Positions 25,054 through 32,267 of a stretch of DNA of 32,498 nucleotides are shown piece after piece. The position numbers and the translations under genes were made by a program. This DNA is from Paraburkholderia caffeinitolerans (GTDB taxonomy: Bacteria; Pseudomonadota; Gammaproteobacteria; Burkholderiales; Burkholderiaceae): the NCBI RefSeq assembly GCF_902859945.1, contig NZ_CADIKL010000060.1, positions 1-32,498 on the forward strand. The letters run 5' to 3'. Positions within the stretch are counted from its first letter, which is position 1, and every line of letters starts with the position of its first letter. Below the pieces are notes generated by a model, which did no database searches, was not told the origin of the DNA, and worked only from the letters and a program-made list of their open reading frames with translations.

Positions 25054-26811
25054 CTCGCCGCGCTGGCCCGCTTGCGGATCGACGCCCCTTGAGCCGAGGT
25101 AATCGTCAACCGCGCTGCCCACGGTCGGATGAAACCGCTCGCTGCCAATCAGCGCCATCAATTCGAAACGCTTGAGCTTGTCGCGCACGGGATCCTTCAT
25201 CTCGGCAAAATGCAGGGCGATGCCGCGCTCGCCCAGCACGCGAACGAGTTCACGCAGCATGTCCGCGGACGTCACGTCCACACTGGTCACGGGCTCGGCG
25301 GCCACCACGATTCTGCGCACCGGCGTGGGCGAGGTATCGACCGCGTGCAACAGGCGCTCCTGAAACAGCTCCGCGTTGGCAAAAAACAGCGGCGCGTCCC
25401 AACGGAACAGCACGAGCCCCGGAATCCGCACGGCGTGCGGGTAGCGCTCGATGTCGTGGAATCCGCGCACATCTTCCACGCGGCCGAGAATGGCGTAATG
25501 AGGCCGCCAGCCGTCCCACAGGAATTCGATGATCGCGATGACCACCGCGATGCCGATGCCGGGAATCGCGCCGAACACCGCGACACCGGCGAAGCACACC
25601 ATGGACAGCCAGAACTCCCATTGCTGGATGCGATAGATGCGCTTGAGGTCTGCGAATTCGAACAGGCCGATAGCCGCCGCGATCACCACGGCGGCGAGCG
25701 CGCTGTTGGGCAGATAGCGCATCAGATTCGGCGCCGCGAGCAGCAATACCGCGCAGGCCAGCGCACCCACCACGCCGGTCAGTTGGGTTTGCGCACCCGC
25801 CGCTTCCGCGACCGGCGTGCGCGACGAGCTGCTGCTGATCGGAAACCCGTGAAAGAAGCCCGCCGCCAGATTGGCCACCCCGAGGCCCACCATCTCCTGG
25901 CTGGGATCGACTCGGCTATGGAAGCGCGCCGCGAAGGTGCGCGACAGCACGCTGGTGTCCGCGAACGAGATCAGCGCGACCGCGCATCCGCCGAGCACGA
26001 TCCTGGTCAGATCGGCGCCGCTTGCCCACGGTATGGCGAACGACGGCAAGCCCTGCGGAATCTTGCCGAGCACCTTGACGCCGTGGCCATCGAGATGGAA
26101 CACACTCACGCACAAGGTTGCGACCACAACGGCTATCAGAATGCCCGGCACCTTTTCGAAGCGCTTGAGGAACAGGATCAGCACGAGGCTGCCTGCGCCC
26201 ACCGCGAAGCTGTACCAGTTGGCCTTGCCATCGGCGATCGCCGTGGCGAGGCTCACCAGGTCCCGCAACGGCCCGCCCTCGTCGACGGAAATGGCGAACA
26301 GCTTGGGCAACTGGCTGACCAGCACGGCGATGGCGATGCCGTTCATGTAGCCGTAGCGAATCGGCTTCGAGAGCAACTCGGTCACGAACCCTAGACGCAG
26401 CAATCCCATGAGAATGCAGAACGCGCCGGACACGATGGCCATCATGCTGGCGACGGCAATCGCGCGCGCCGGATCGCTGCCGGCCGTTGCCACCACAACT
26501 GCCAGAATCGGCGCCGCGAGCGCGGAGTCGGGCCCGAGGACCAGAATCCGGCTCGGTCCGAACACGGCATAGGCGAGCAGCGGAATGATCGTCGCGTAGA
26601 GACCGTAGACGCCTGGCACGCCCGATGCCTCGGCGTAGGCGATGCCCACCGGCACCAGCATGGTGGTCAGGACGAGCCCCGCCGCTACGTCGCGCGGCAA
26701 CCAACTGAGGCGGTACGCCTTGAGCATGACGAGGCCCGGCAGCCAGCGCAGCCATCCCTGCGTATTGTCCGCGGAACGCGGGCCGTCGAGACCGGATCTA
26801 TCGGGTTGCAT
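25042..26811 (-). CDS. SulP-family anion transporter with STAS domain
   Basis: Secondary anion transporter of 589 aa. The membrane part (residues about 25-440) opens with DVAAGLVLTTMLVPVGIAYAEASGVPGVYGLYATIIP, the family's first repeat. It contains GFPISSSSSRTPVAEAAGAQTQLTGVVGA and AGVAVFGAIPGIGIAVVIAI. The cytoplasmic STAS domain (about 455-565) has LVLFRWDAPLFFANAELFQERLL and the regulatory-loop region VDVTSADMLRELV. Sulfate, bicarbonate or dicarboxylate are possible substrates; no neighbour decides. The start at 26811 overlaps the PqiC gene end by 14 bases; an ATG at 26874 lies deeper inside pqiC. It is the last gene of the receiver-pqiABC operon, an unusual partner for lipid-transport genes. 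Confidence 0.9.
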   Translation of the reverse strand: MQPDRSGLDGPRSADNTQGWLRWLPGLVMLKAYRLSWLPRDVAAGLVLTTMLVPVGIAYAEASGVPGVYGLYATIIPLLAYAVFGPSRILVLGPDSALAAPILAVVVATAGSDPARAIAVASMMAIVSGAFCILMGLLRLGFVTELLSKPIRYGYMNGIAIAVLVSQLPKLFAISVDEGGPLRDLVSLATAIADGKANWYSFAVGAGSLVLILFLKRFEKVPGILIAVVVATLCVSVFHLDGHGVKVLGKIPQGLPSFAIPWASGADLTRIVLGGCAVALISFADTSVLSRTFAARFHSRVDPSQEMVGLGVANLAAGFFHGFPISSSSSRTPVAEAAGAQTQLTGVVGALACAVLLLAAPNLMRYLPNSALAAVVIAAAIGLFEFADLKRIYRIQQWEFWLSMVCFAGVAVFGAIPGIGIAVVIAIIEFLWDGWRPHYAILGRVEDVRGFHDIERYPHAVRIPGLVLFRWDAPLFFANAELFQERLLHAVDTSPTPVRRIVVAAEPVTSVDVTSADMLRELVRVLGERGIALHFAEMKDPVRDKLKRFELMALIGSERFHPTVGSAVDDYLGSRGVDPQAGQRGEPRP

Positions 26812-27436
26812 GGGCTGAATCCAGCGCGCCCAGCGGCGCGGACGGCGCCTGGCCGGACCGAATTGCCTCGGCAATAGCCGTGCTGATCACCCCAATCGCC
26901 CGCTCATGCGCCGCCACCAGCGCGCCATAATCGCGTCCATCAACCGCTTCGCGAGCCACCGTCTGCCCCAGCACGGGAGCGCCGTTGCCCGGTGCCCGCA
27001 CGGCCCATTGCGCGTCGATTGTCACGGCCTCGCCAGGCACGCTATCGATGCTCATGACATCCACTCGCACATGCCACTCCGATGCCGCGCTCGCGCCCGT
27101 CTCGAACAACGACACACGCGTCGTAGCCAGACGCTGGCCCAGATCGGCGGCAATCACACGCGTGATATTCGTCTTCAGCGGCTCGGCCCAGCGCGCGAAT
27201 TCGTTCAGCTCGATCTGGTTGCCGGCGCCACGCGTAACGATCTGTGGACGATCGACGATGTCGGGCACCGTAACGGGACTCACGACGATGTTCATGGTCG
27301 CGCGCGCGGGCGGATCGGTACGCTGCGCATCGCCGTGCAGGACGTAAAACGTCGGCGACGACGACCGGCAGCCCGCGCCGGCAAACACGGCGACCAGCGC
27401 AATCAGGCCGGCGGCAAGCAGGTTGGCGCGAATCAT
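26798..27436 (-). CDS. pqiC: PqiC-like lipoprotein (intermembrane transport auxiliary)
   Basis: Outer-membrane lipoprotein of 212 aa in the PqiC/YmbA (ABC-type transport auxiliary) family. The signal ends in GAGC (Cys23). The mature part starts with SSSPTFYVLHGD and continues with IVVSPVTVPDIVDRPQIVTRGAGNQIELNEFARWAEPLKTNI, hallmark segments of the family. In E. coli, PqiC works with PqiA and PqiB to span the envelope and move lipids. The start codon overlaps the PqiB stop (ATGA, 27433-27436), indicating translational coupling. Confidence 0.9.
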   Translation of the reverse strand: MIRANLLAAGLIALVAVFAGAGCRSSSPTFYVLHGDAQRTDPPARATMNIVVSPVTVPDIVDRPQIVTRGAGNQIELNEFARWAEPLKTNITRVIAADLGQRLATTRVSLFETGASAASEWHVRVDVMSIDSVPGEAVTIDAQWAVRAPGNGAPVLGQTVAREAVDGRDYGALVAAHERAIGVISTAIAEAIRSGQAPSAPLGALDSAHATR

Positions 27437-29055
27437 GGCTTATCTCCCGGTTTGCCGCGCACCACCGCCTCCGGATGCCGCTCCAGATAATCCGTGAGGT
27501 TGCGCACCGAGGCGGCCGTGCGGGCCAGTTCGCGCATGGCGTCGCTGGTGTTCTGCTGCAATTGCGTGTCGGGCTGCAACGCGGAATTCGCCGATTCGAG
27601 CGCCGAGCGCGCCGACGACAACGTGCCTTGCGCCTCGGGCACCACGTCGGTGCCGAGCTTCTTGATCACGTCGTTGGTGTTCTGCAGCGTCTGTTGCGCC
27701 TGCGCGCCAAGCTGGTCGAACGGAATGCCGTTGAGCTTCGCGAGCAGGCGTGTCAGCGAATCCTGCAGCGATTGCAGCGTGCGCGGAGCCGTCGGCAGTT
27801 CGGGCGGCGATTTCGTCCAGTCGATCTTCGTCTTCGGCGAATCCGGGAAAATATCGAAAGCGACATACAGCTGCCCGGTGAGCGGATTGCCCGAGCGCAA
27901 CTGGAACCGGAAGCCGCTGGCAACCAGGAAGTCGGCAAGCTCATGCGGCGACGACGCAATGCGCCCGGGCCGCTGCGGGCCATTCTGATAGCGCGAAGTG
28001 AAACGCTCCGGATACAAATTGATCTCCACCGGAATGCTGAACTGGCGCTTCACCGGATCGAAGCGCGTGAAGATGCGCGTCACCTCGCCGATCTCGACGC
28101 CGCGGAAATCGACCGGCGCGCCCACGGTCAGACCGCGCACCGAGTCGTAGAAAGTCACGATATAGGTATCGACGATGCGGTCGTGCTGCTTCATCGCTTC
28201 CGTGTGCGTTTCGTACAGGTCGAAGCGCGTGTTCTCAATGGCCTCGGGGGTATTGCGGTCGGAGTCCGGCGTCTCGAAGGCAATGCCGCCGATCAGCATC
28301 GAAACGAACGATTGCGTATTGATCTGCACGCCATCGGAACTCAGCGACACGTCGAGCCCGCTCGCATGCCAGAAGCGCGTATCGTTGCGCACGTAGCGGT
28401 CGTACGGCGCATTCACGAACACATGCATCGTCACGCCTTTGCCGCTCGGGTCGAGTTCGTACGAGGAAATTTGCCCGACCTGCAGACGGCGGAAGAACAC
28501 CGGAGATCCGACGTCGATCGAGCCCATGTCCGCGCTCCGCAGCACGAATTCGCGGCCGGGAATGTCGCTCGGGAACACCGGCGGCACTTCGAGGCCGACG
28601 AAATCGTGGCGGGCCTTTTTCGAATTGCCCTCGTCCATGCCGACGTAGGAGCCCGACAGCAGCGTGCCGAGGCCCGACACCGTGCCGCCGGAAATGCGTG
28701 GACGCACGACCCAGAAACGCGTGTTGTCGACGAGCATGTCCGCCGCGTCCTTCACGAGCTCGCCGGTGGCGATCACGCGCTTGTGATCGCGCGACAGCGT
28801 CACCGACTTCACGATGCCGATGTCCACGTCCTTGTACTTGATCTTGGTCTTGCCGGCTTCGAGCCCGTCGCCGCTGCGAAAACTGATCGTGACGGTCGGC
28901 CCCTCTTCGAGCACCGCCTTCACGGCGAGCCAGCCGCCGATCAGGAGCGCGACGATCGGCACCAGCCAGACGATCTGCATGCGCCAGCGCGACCCCGCCA
29001 CTGGCTTGGCCTGCGGGAGATCAGGCAACGCGCCGCCAGGGCCGGAATCAGGCAT
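27433..29055 (-). CDS. pqiB: PqiB, MCE-domain intermembrane lipid-transport protein
   Basis: Protein of 540 aa with one N-terminal membrane helix (about 27-46) and three MCE domains (roughly 55-145, 165-240 and 300-395). Each contains a version of the GDGLEAGKTKIKYKDVDIG or GLTVGAPVDFRGVEIGEV pattern. The C-terminal part is helical (SLTRLLAKLNGIPFDQLGAQAQQTLQNTNDV), as expected for the needle-like coiled coil of PqiB hexamers. It forms a tube across the periplasm in E. coli. The start at 29055 overlaps the end of pqiA by eight bases; an upstream ATG at 29109 lies inside pqiA and is less likely. Confidence 0.93.
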   Translation of the reverse strand: MPDSGPGGALPDLPQAKPVAGSRWRMQIVWLVPIVALLIGGWLAVKAVLEEGPTVTISFRSGDGLEAGKTKIKYKDVDIGIVKSVTLSRDHKRVIATGELVKDAADMLVDNTRFWVVRPRISGGTVSGLGTLLSGSYVGMDEGNSKKARHDFVGLEVPPVFPSDIPGREFVLRSADMGSIDVGSPVFFRRLQVGQISSYELDPSGKGVTMHVFVNAPYDRYVRNDTRFWHASGLDVSLSSDGVQINTQSFVSMLIGGIAFETPDSDRNTPEAIENTRFDLYETHTEAMKQHDRIVDTYIVTFYDSVRGLTVGAPVDFRGVEIGEVTRIFTRFDPVKRQFSIPVEINLYPERFTSRYQNGPQRPGRIASSPHELADFLVASGFRFQLRSGNPLTGQLYVAFDIFPDSPKTKIDWTKSPPELPTAPRTLQSLQDSLTRLLAKLNGIPFDQLGAQAQQTLQNTNDVIKKLGTDVVPEAQGTLSSARSALESANSALQPDTQLQQNTSDAMRELARTAASVRNLTDYLERHPEAVVRGKPGDKP

Positions 29056-30379
29056 GGTCGAACTCCACGGGGTCCCAGATGAGGCGCGGGTCGAAGGCGT
29101 TCGCGGCAAACATTGTCATGACCACGACGGCCCCGAAGGCGATGGCCGCGGGCCCGGCCTTGATCATCGCGAGCGCGCTGAACTGCACCAGCGCCACCAG
29201 CATCGTGACAACGTAAATGTCGAGCATCGACCAGCGGCCAACCAGCTCGATCATCCGGTAAATGCGCGCGCGCTCGCCGGGCAGCCATTGCGAGGCGCGC
29301 TGCGCCGACAATGCCAGATAAGCGAGGCCGAGTATCTTCACCATCGGCACGGCAATGCTCGCGATGAACACGAGCACCGCGAGCGGCCACGAACCCGACA
29401 CCCATAGATACGCCACGCCGCTCATGATGGTGTCTTTTTGCGTCCCGAACAGCGAACTCGTGTCCATCACCGGCAGCACGTTCGCCGGGACGTACAGCAC
29501 GATCGACGCGATGAGAAACGCCCACGTGCGCGACAGGCTCGCGGGCTTGCGCAGATGCAGCGGCGTCGCGCAGCGCGGGCACGCCACCGCGCCTGCGTGC
29601 GCCGGCATGCGCACCAGCAGCTCGCAGCAGTGGCACAACGCAATGCCGCAGGTCGCGCCTGTGAACCCGGGCAGCGGCGTTGCGCAACGCTCGGCACGCT
29701 CCGGCTGATGAGAATCCAGCAGCGAAGACATGGGCGCGATGCGGTGCCACACGGCGGCCACATCGAGCGACGCGCCCGCGCCGGCGAGCACGATCATCAG
29801 CGCGCCGAACGACCACAACGCGGTGCCGGTCACGACCGTGGCGATATGGGCGAGCTTGACGAGTGCGACCAGCAATCCAAGGATCAGCACTTCGGTCATG
29901 CCCCACGACCGCGCGACGCCCATCACGCGAAACACGATGTTCGCGCGCCACGGCTTGCGCCCGAGCGCGAGCGGCACGAGCAGCCACAGCAGCGCCACGA
30001 TCTGCGTGGCGGGCATCACCATCGTGGTGATGAACACCAGGCCCGAGATCGGCCACATGCCGTCGCGGTACAGCATCTCGACCGAGCCCCACAGCGTCGC
30101 TTGAACGACATGGCCGTTGACCGCGAGGCCCACGATCGGATAGAGGTTGGAAATGGCGAACAGCAAGAGCGCCGCCGCCGCGAGCGCCAGCGAACGCGTC
30201 CCGCTATCGGCATGATCGCGTTCGAGCTCCGCGCCGCAGCGCCCGCAGCGCAGCACGCCGCCATGCGGGCAAGGCGCGCGCCGCTGCAGCAGGTCGCACT
30301 CGTGACACAAGAGCAAGCCTGCTGGCGGTTGATGGTGATCGCTATCGGAACATTCAGAACAATCGGACTCGGCTCTCAT
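29048..30379 (-). CDS. pqiA: PqiA, inner-membrane protein with zinc-ribbon-like repeats
   Basis: Inner-membrane protein of 443 aa in two homologous halves, each with a cysteine-rich ribbon (LLLCHECDLLQRR...LRCGRCGAEL and IALCHCCELLVRM...VACPRCATPL) followed by four membrane helices. Matching helix-start motifs recur in both halves (SNLYPIVGLAVNGHVVQATLWGSVEMLYRDGMWPISGLVF and VLYVPANVLPVMDTSSLFGTQKDTIMSGVAYLWVSGSWPLAVLVF). This is the PqiA/YebS layout. The start at 30379 is 14 bases after the receiver gene; an ATG at 30466 would overlap that gene. It is the likely inner-membrane partner of PqiB. Confidence 0.92.
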   Translation of the reverse strand: MRAESDCSECSDSDHHQPPAGLLLCHECDLLQRRAPCPHGGVLRCGRCGAELERDHADSGTRSLALAAAALLLFAISNLYPIVGLAVNGHVVQATLWGSVEMLYRDGMWPISGLVFITTMVMPATQIVALLWLLVPLALGRKPWRANIVFRVMGVARSWGMTEVLILGLLVALVKLAHIATVVTGTALWSFGALMIVLAGAGASLDVAAVWHRIAPMSSLLDSHQPERAERCATPLPGFTGATCGIALCHCCELLVRMPAHAGAVACPRCATPLHLRKPASLSRTWAFLIASIVLYVPANVLPVMDTSSLFGTQKDTIMSGVAYLWVSGSWPLAVLVFIASIAVPMVKILGLAYLALSAQRASQWLPGERARIYRMIELVGRWSMLDIYVVTMLVALVQFSALAMIKAGPAAIAFGAVVVMTMFAANAFDPRLIWDPVEFDHA

Positions 30380-30393
30380 GGCAGCGTACCCGC

Positions 30394-30780
30394 TCAAGCG
30401 TCCGGATCCTCGTCGAGCACGGAGCGCACAGCGTCGATCAGGTCCGATTCGTCGAACGGCTTGCACAGATAAGCCAGCGCGCCCCCTGCGCGCGCCTGCG
30501 CGCGTACGCGCGGCCCGTCGTAAGCCGTGATGACGATGACGGGCAGACCGGAGCCCGAGAGGCGCTGTTGCACGTCCAAGCCACTCAGCCCCGGCATCTG
30601 GAAATCGAGAATCACGCAGACCGGCTCGTACCGGGGCGTTGCCTGCAATGCCTCAAGAAAGGCCTCGCCGCTCGTGAAAGCGACGGCCTCGATGCCCGCG
30701 GACTTCAATAGACGCCAAATCGCACGCCCAACCGATTCTTCGTCGTCCACGATCGCCACAGATTGACTCGAAGCGCTCAT
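30394..30780 (-). CDS. Single-domain response regulator (receiver only)
   Basis: Receiver of 128 aa without output domain. The acidic pair Asp12-Asp13, phosphoacceptor Asp59 (VILDFQMPGLSGLDV), Thr85 and Lys107 are all present, so phosphorylation is plausible. Sequence style (MPGLSGLDVQQRL, CKPFDESDLIDAV) is that of FixJ-type receivers. It may have lost an output domain or work by protein contact. The start at 30780 has GGTGA nearby; an upstream in-frame ATG at 30882 adds a non-conserved extension. It leads the pqiABC-sulP operon. No histidine kinase is adjacent; the PAS kinase 9 kb away is one possible partner. Confidence 0.88.
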   Translation of the reverse strand: MSASSQSVAIVDDEESVGRAIWRLLKSAGIEAVAFTSGEAFLEALQATPRYEPVCVILDFQMPGLSGLDVQQRLSGSGLPVIVITAYDGPRVRAQARAGGALAYLCKPFDESDLIDAVRSVLDEDPDA

Positions 30781-30917
30781 TCGATTCACCAGGACGAAGC
30801 CGGTCCGGGCATTGGTCGCTTCCGAGCCATCAACGCCTGACGATCTGCGGCTAGATGTAGGGTCGTGGCCGCGCATCGGCATACATAGCCTGCTGCGCGG
30901 CGCACCTGACTGCTTCG

Positions 30918-31523
30918 CTACTTCGCGTGAGCGGCCGCTTCAGCAGGCTGGACCGAGATGGCCAGCGCTTCCGTGTACACCGCCTCGACCTGGTCACCCT
31001 TCTTGATATTCGCCAGTTGGGCGGGGTCTTCGACCATCACGTCGACGGTGTTACCCTCAGGCCCCTTGAGCGTGACGGTCTTGCTCTTCGGGTGGACAGC
31101 CATCACGTTCGCCACGACCGTTACTTGCCGGGCGACCGAACCGCCGGGCTTCGCACCGCTTGCCGCGCGCTCCATCGTCGGCGCCGGCGCATCGACCGAA
31201 GCCGCGCCGCCTCCGCCCTTCTTCAGGCTCAACGAGAGGGCCTCGCGATACGTCGCGGTGACCTTGTCGCCAATCCTGAGTTGGTCGAAATTGCGAGCTT
31301 CCTCGCCAACCTGAACTTCAATGGTCTTGCCGTCGGCGCGCTTGAGCCTGACGACGCGTGTCGCGGGGTCGACGTTCAGCACCTCCGCCGTCACCGTGTG
31401 CACGCCCATGACCTTAACCTTGCCCGGCGCTTTCGCCACGGCCACATCACCCTGGCCCTGTGCGCATACCAGTTGAGCGACACCCATGAGCACCGCGGCG
31501 GCCACCAGTTTTAACTTCGGCAT
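30918..31523 (-). CDS. Exported protein with a tandem-duplicated beta-rich domain
   Basis: Protein of 201 aa with a signal peptide (LKLVAAAVLMGVAQLVCAQ). Two copies of a domain of about 58 residues follow: one starts TVTAEVLNVDPATRVVRLKRADGKTIEVQV and ends VTATYREALSLSL. The other starts TVVANVMAVHPKSKTVTLKGPEGNTVDVMV and ends VEAVYTEALAISV. They are joined by a Gly/Ala/Pro-rich linker. The pattern suggests small beta-barrels of the OB or SH3-like kind, but I do not recognise a named family. GGAGAG precedes the ATG. It lies 13 bases after the SYLF gene, in one operon under site F. Function unknown; periplasmic location inferred. Confidence 0.75.
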   Translation of the reverse strand: MPKLKLVAAAVLMGVAQLVCAQGQGDVAVAKAPGKVKVMGVHTVTAEVLNVDPATRVVRLKRADGKTIEVQVGEEARNFDQLRIGDKVTATYREALSLSLKKGGGGAASVDAPAPTMERAASGAKPGGSVARQVTVVANVMAVHPKSKTVTLKGPEGNTVDVMVEDPAQLANIKKGDQVEAVYTEALAISVQPAEAAAHAK

Positions 31524-31536
31524 GGATCTCTCCGTC

Positions 31537-32124
31537 TTACAGATTGAGCTTCGTTACTTTGGCGCCCGACAGCGATGCGTCCGCCATCAGCCCCGTGTTG
31601 GTCATCACGAACGCCAGCACGGGCGCCGTTGCGGTTGACGTGTCGAGCCTGCCGTTCGCCCCCACCTTCACGAGCGAAACCTGCACCTCGCCGCCGACCG
31701 ACCAGCCTGCCGAATTGCGGAATTTGTCGAGCGCTTCCTGCGTCATGAACAGGTAAACGATCGCTGTCGACTGCGCGCCCGCCTGGAATCCGAACGACGC
31801 CGCCGCCGTGCTGTAATAGCCGGAGGTGATACCGCCGACGCGCAACGAACCTTCGCCATACGCGGCGCCGGCAATGAAGGCGGCCTTGACGACCGACGGG
31901 AACGCGAGCACGCCGCGCGACTTGGTCACCAGTTCCTGAGCGCCAGGCACCGTCGCGTACAACCTCGACATCGTGCTGTCCACCGCGGCGTCGATCTGCT
32001 GGCGCTTCAACGCGTCGGTGGTTTCGCTCTTGCCGCTGCTGGTGGTCGTGCTGCAACCCGTGACGGCCATACTCACCGCAGCGGGCATCAGCGCAGCCCT
32101 AAGCACAAAAGTCCTTCGATTCAT
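31537..32124 (-). CDS. SYLF/YSC84-domain lipoprotein
   Basis: Lipoprotein of 195 aa: the signal ends in AVTGC (Cys24), followed by a Ser/Thr-rich spacer and a SYLF (YSC84-like, DUF500) domain from about residue 45. Typical segments are SRGVLAFPSVVKAAFIAGAAYGEGSLRV, YYSTAAASFGFQAGAQSTAIVYLFMTQEALDKF and WSVGGEVQVSLV. Eukaryotic SYLF domains bind phosphoinositides; bacterial ones are abundant envelope or exported proteins without a settled role. GGAGG is well placed before the ATG. Site F lies 112 bp upstream, and the duplicated-domain gene follows. Confidence 0.87.
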   Translation of the reverse strand: MNRRTFVLRAALMPAAVSMAVTGCSTTTSSGKSETTDALKRQQIDAAVDSTMSRLYATVPGAQELVTKSRGVLAFPSVVKAAFIAGAAYGEGSLRVGGITSGYYSTAAASFGFQAGAQSTAIVYLFMTQEALDKFRNSAGWSVGGEVQVSLVKVGANGRLDTSTATAPVLAFVMTNTGLMADASLSGAKVTKLNL

Positions 32125-32236
32125 TAGCGTCCTCCGATTGGCTTAAAAAGCCCCGCAACGCACGTATCAGTCACGGAGCCGGCATCTCATGCCGCCGCTA
32201 CTGTGGTCCTATGATGGCAAATGCAACCGAAAGGAC

Positions 32237-32258
32237 CTATCGGACCTTGGTCCTACAT
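32237..32258 (-). promoter_or_regulatory. Shared 22-bp palindrome, site F (SYLF operon promoter)
   Basis: Core GGACCTTGGTCC (32242-32253), 12 of 16 consensus positions. Read toward the SYLF gene, the proximal half is GTCCGATAG, one base from the ideal. CATCAT (minus strand, 32211-32216), preceded by TGC, lies exactly 20 bp beyond and is the candidate -10. Confidence 0.75.
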
Positions 32259-32267
32259 CTGCCCGAC

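Noticed and set aside
30360..30368. Perfect half-site CAATCGGAC near the pqiA start.
   Set aside because: It lies inside the pqiA coding region, the other half is missing (CTCT instead of GTCC), and no -10 hexamer is found at 20 bp.
30441..30449. GGTCCGATT inside the single-domain receiver gene.
   Set aside because: Coding sequence, with no matching left arm; chance similarity.
32198..32209. Possible extra copy of the palindrome core (CTACTGTGGTCC) next to site F.
   Set aside because: Only the right arm fits; the left arm has two mismatches, and it lies over the candidate -10.
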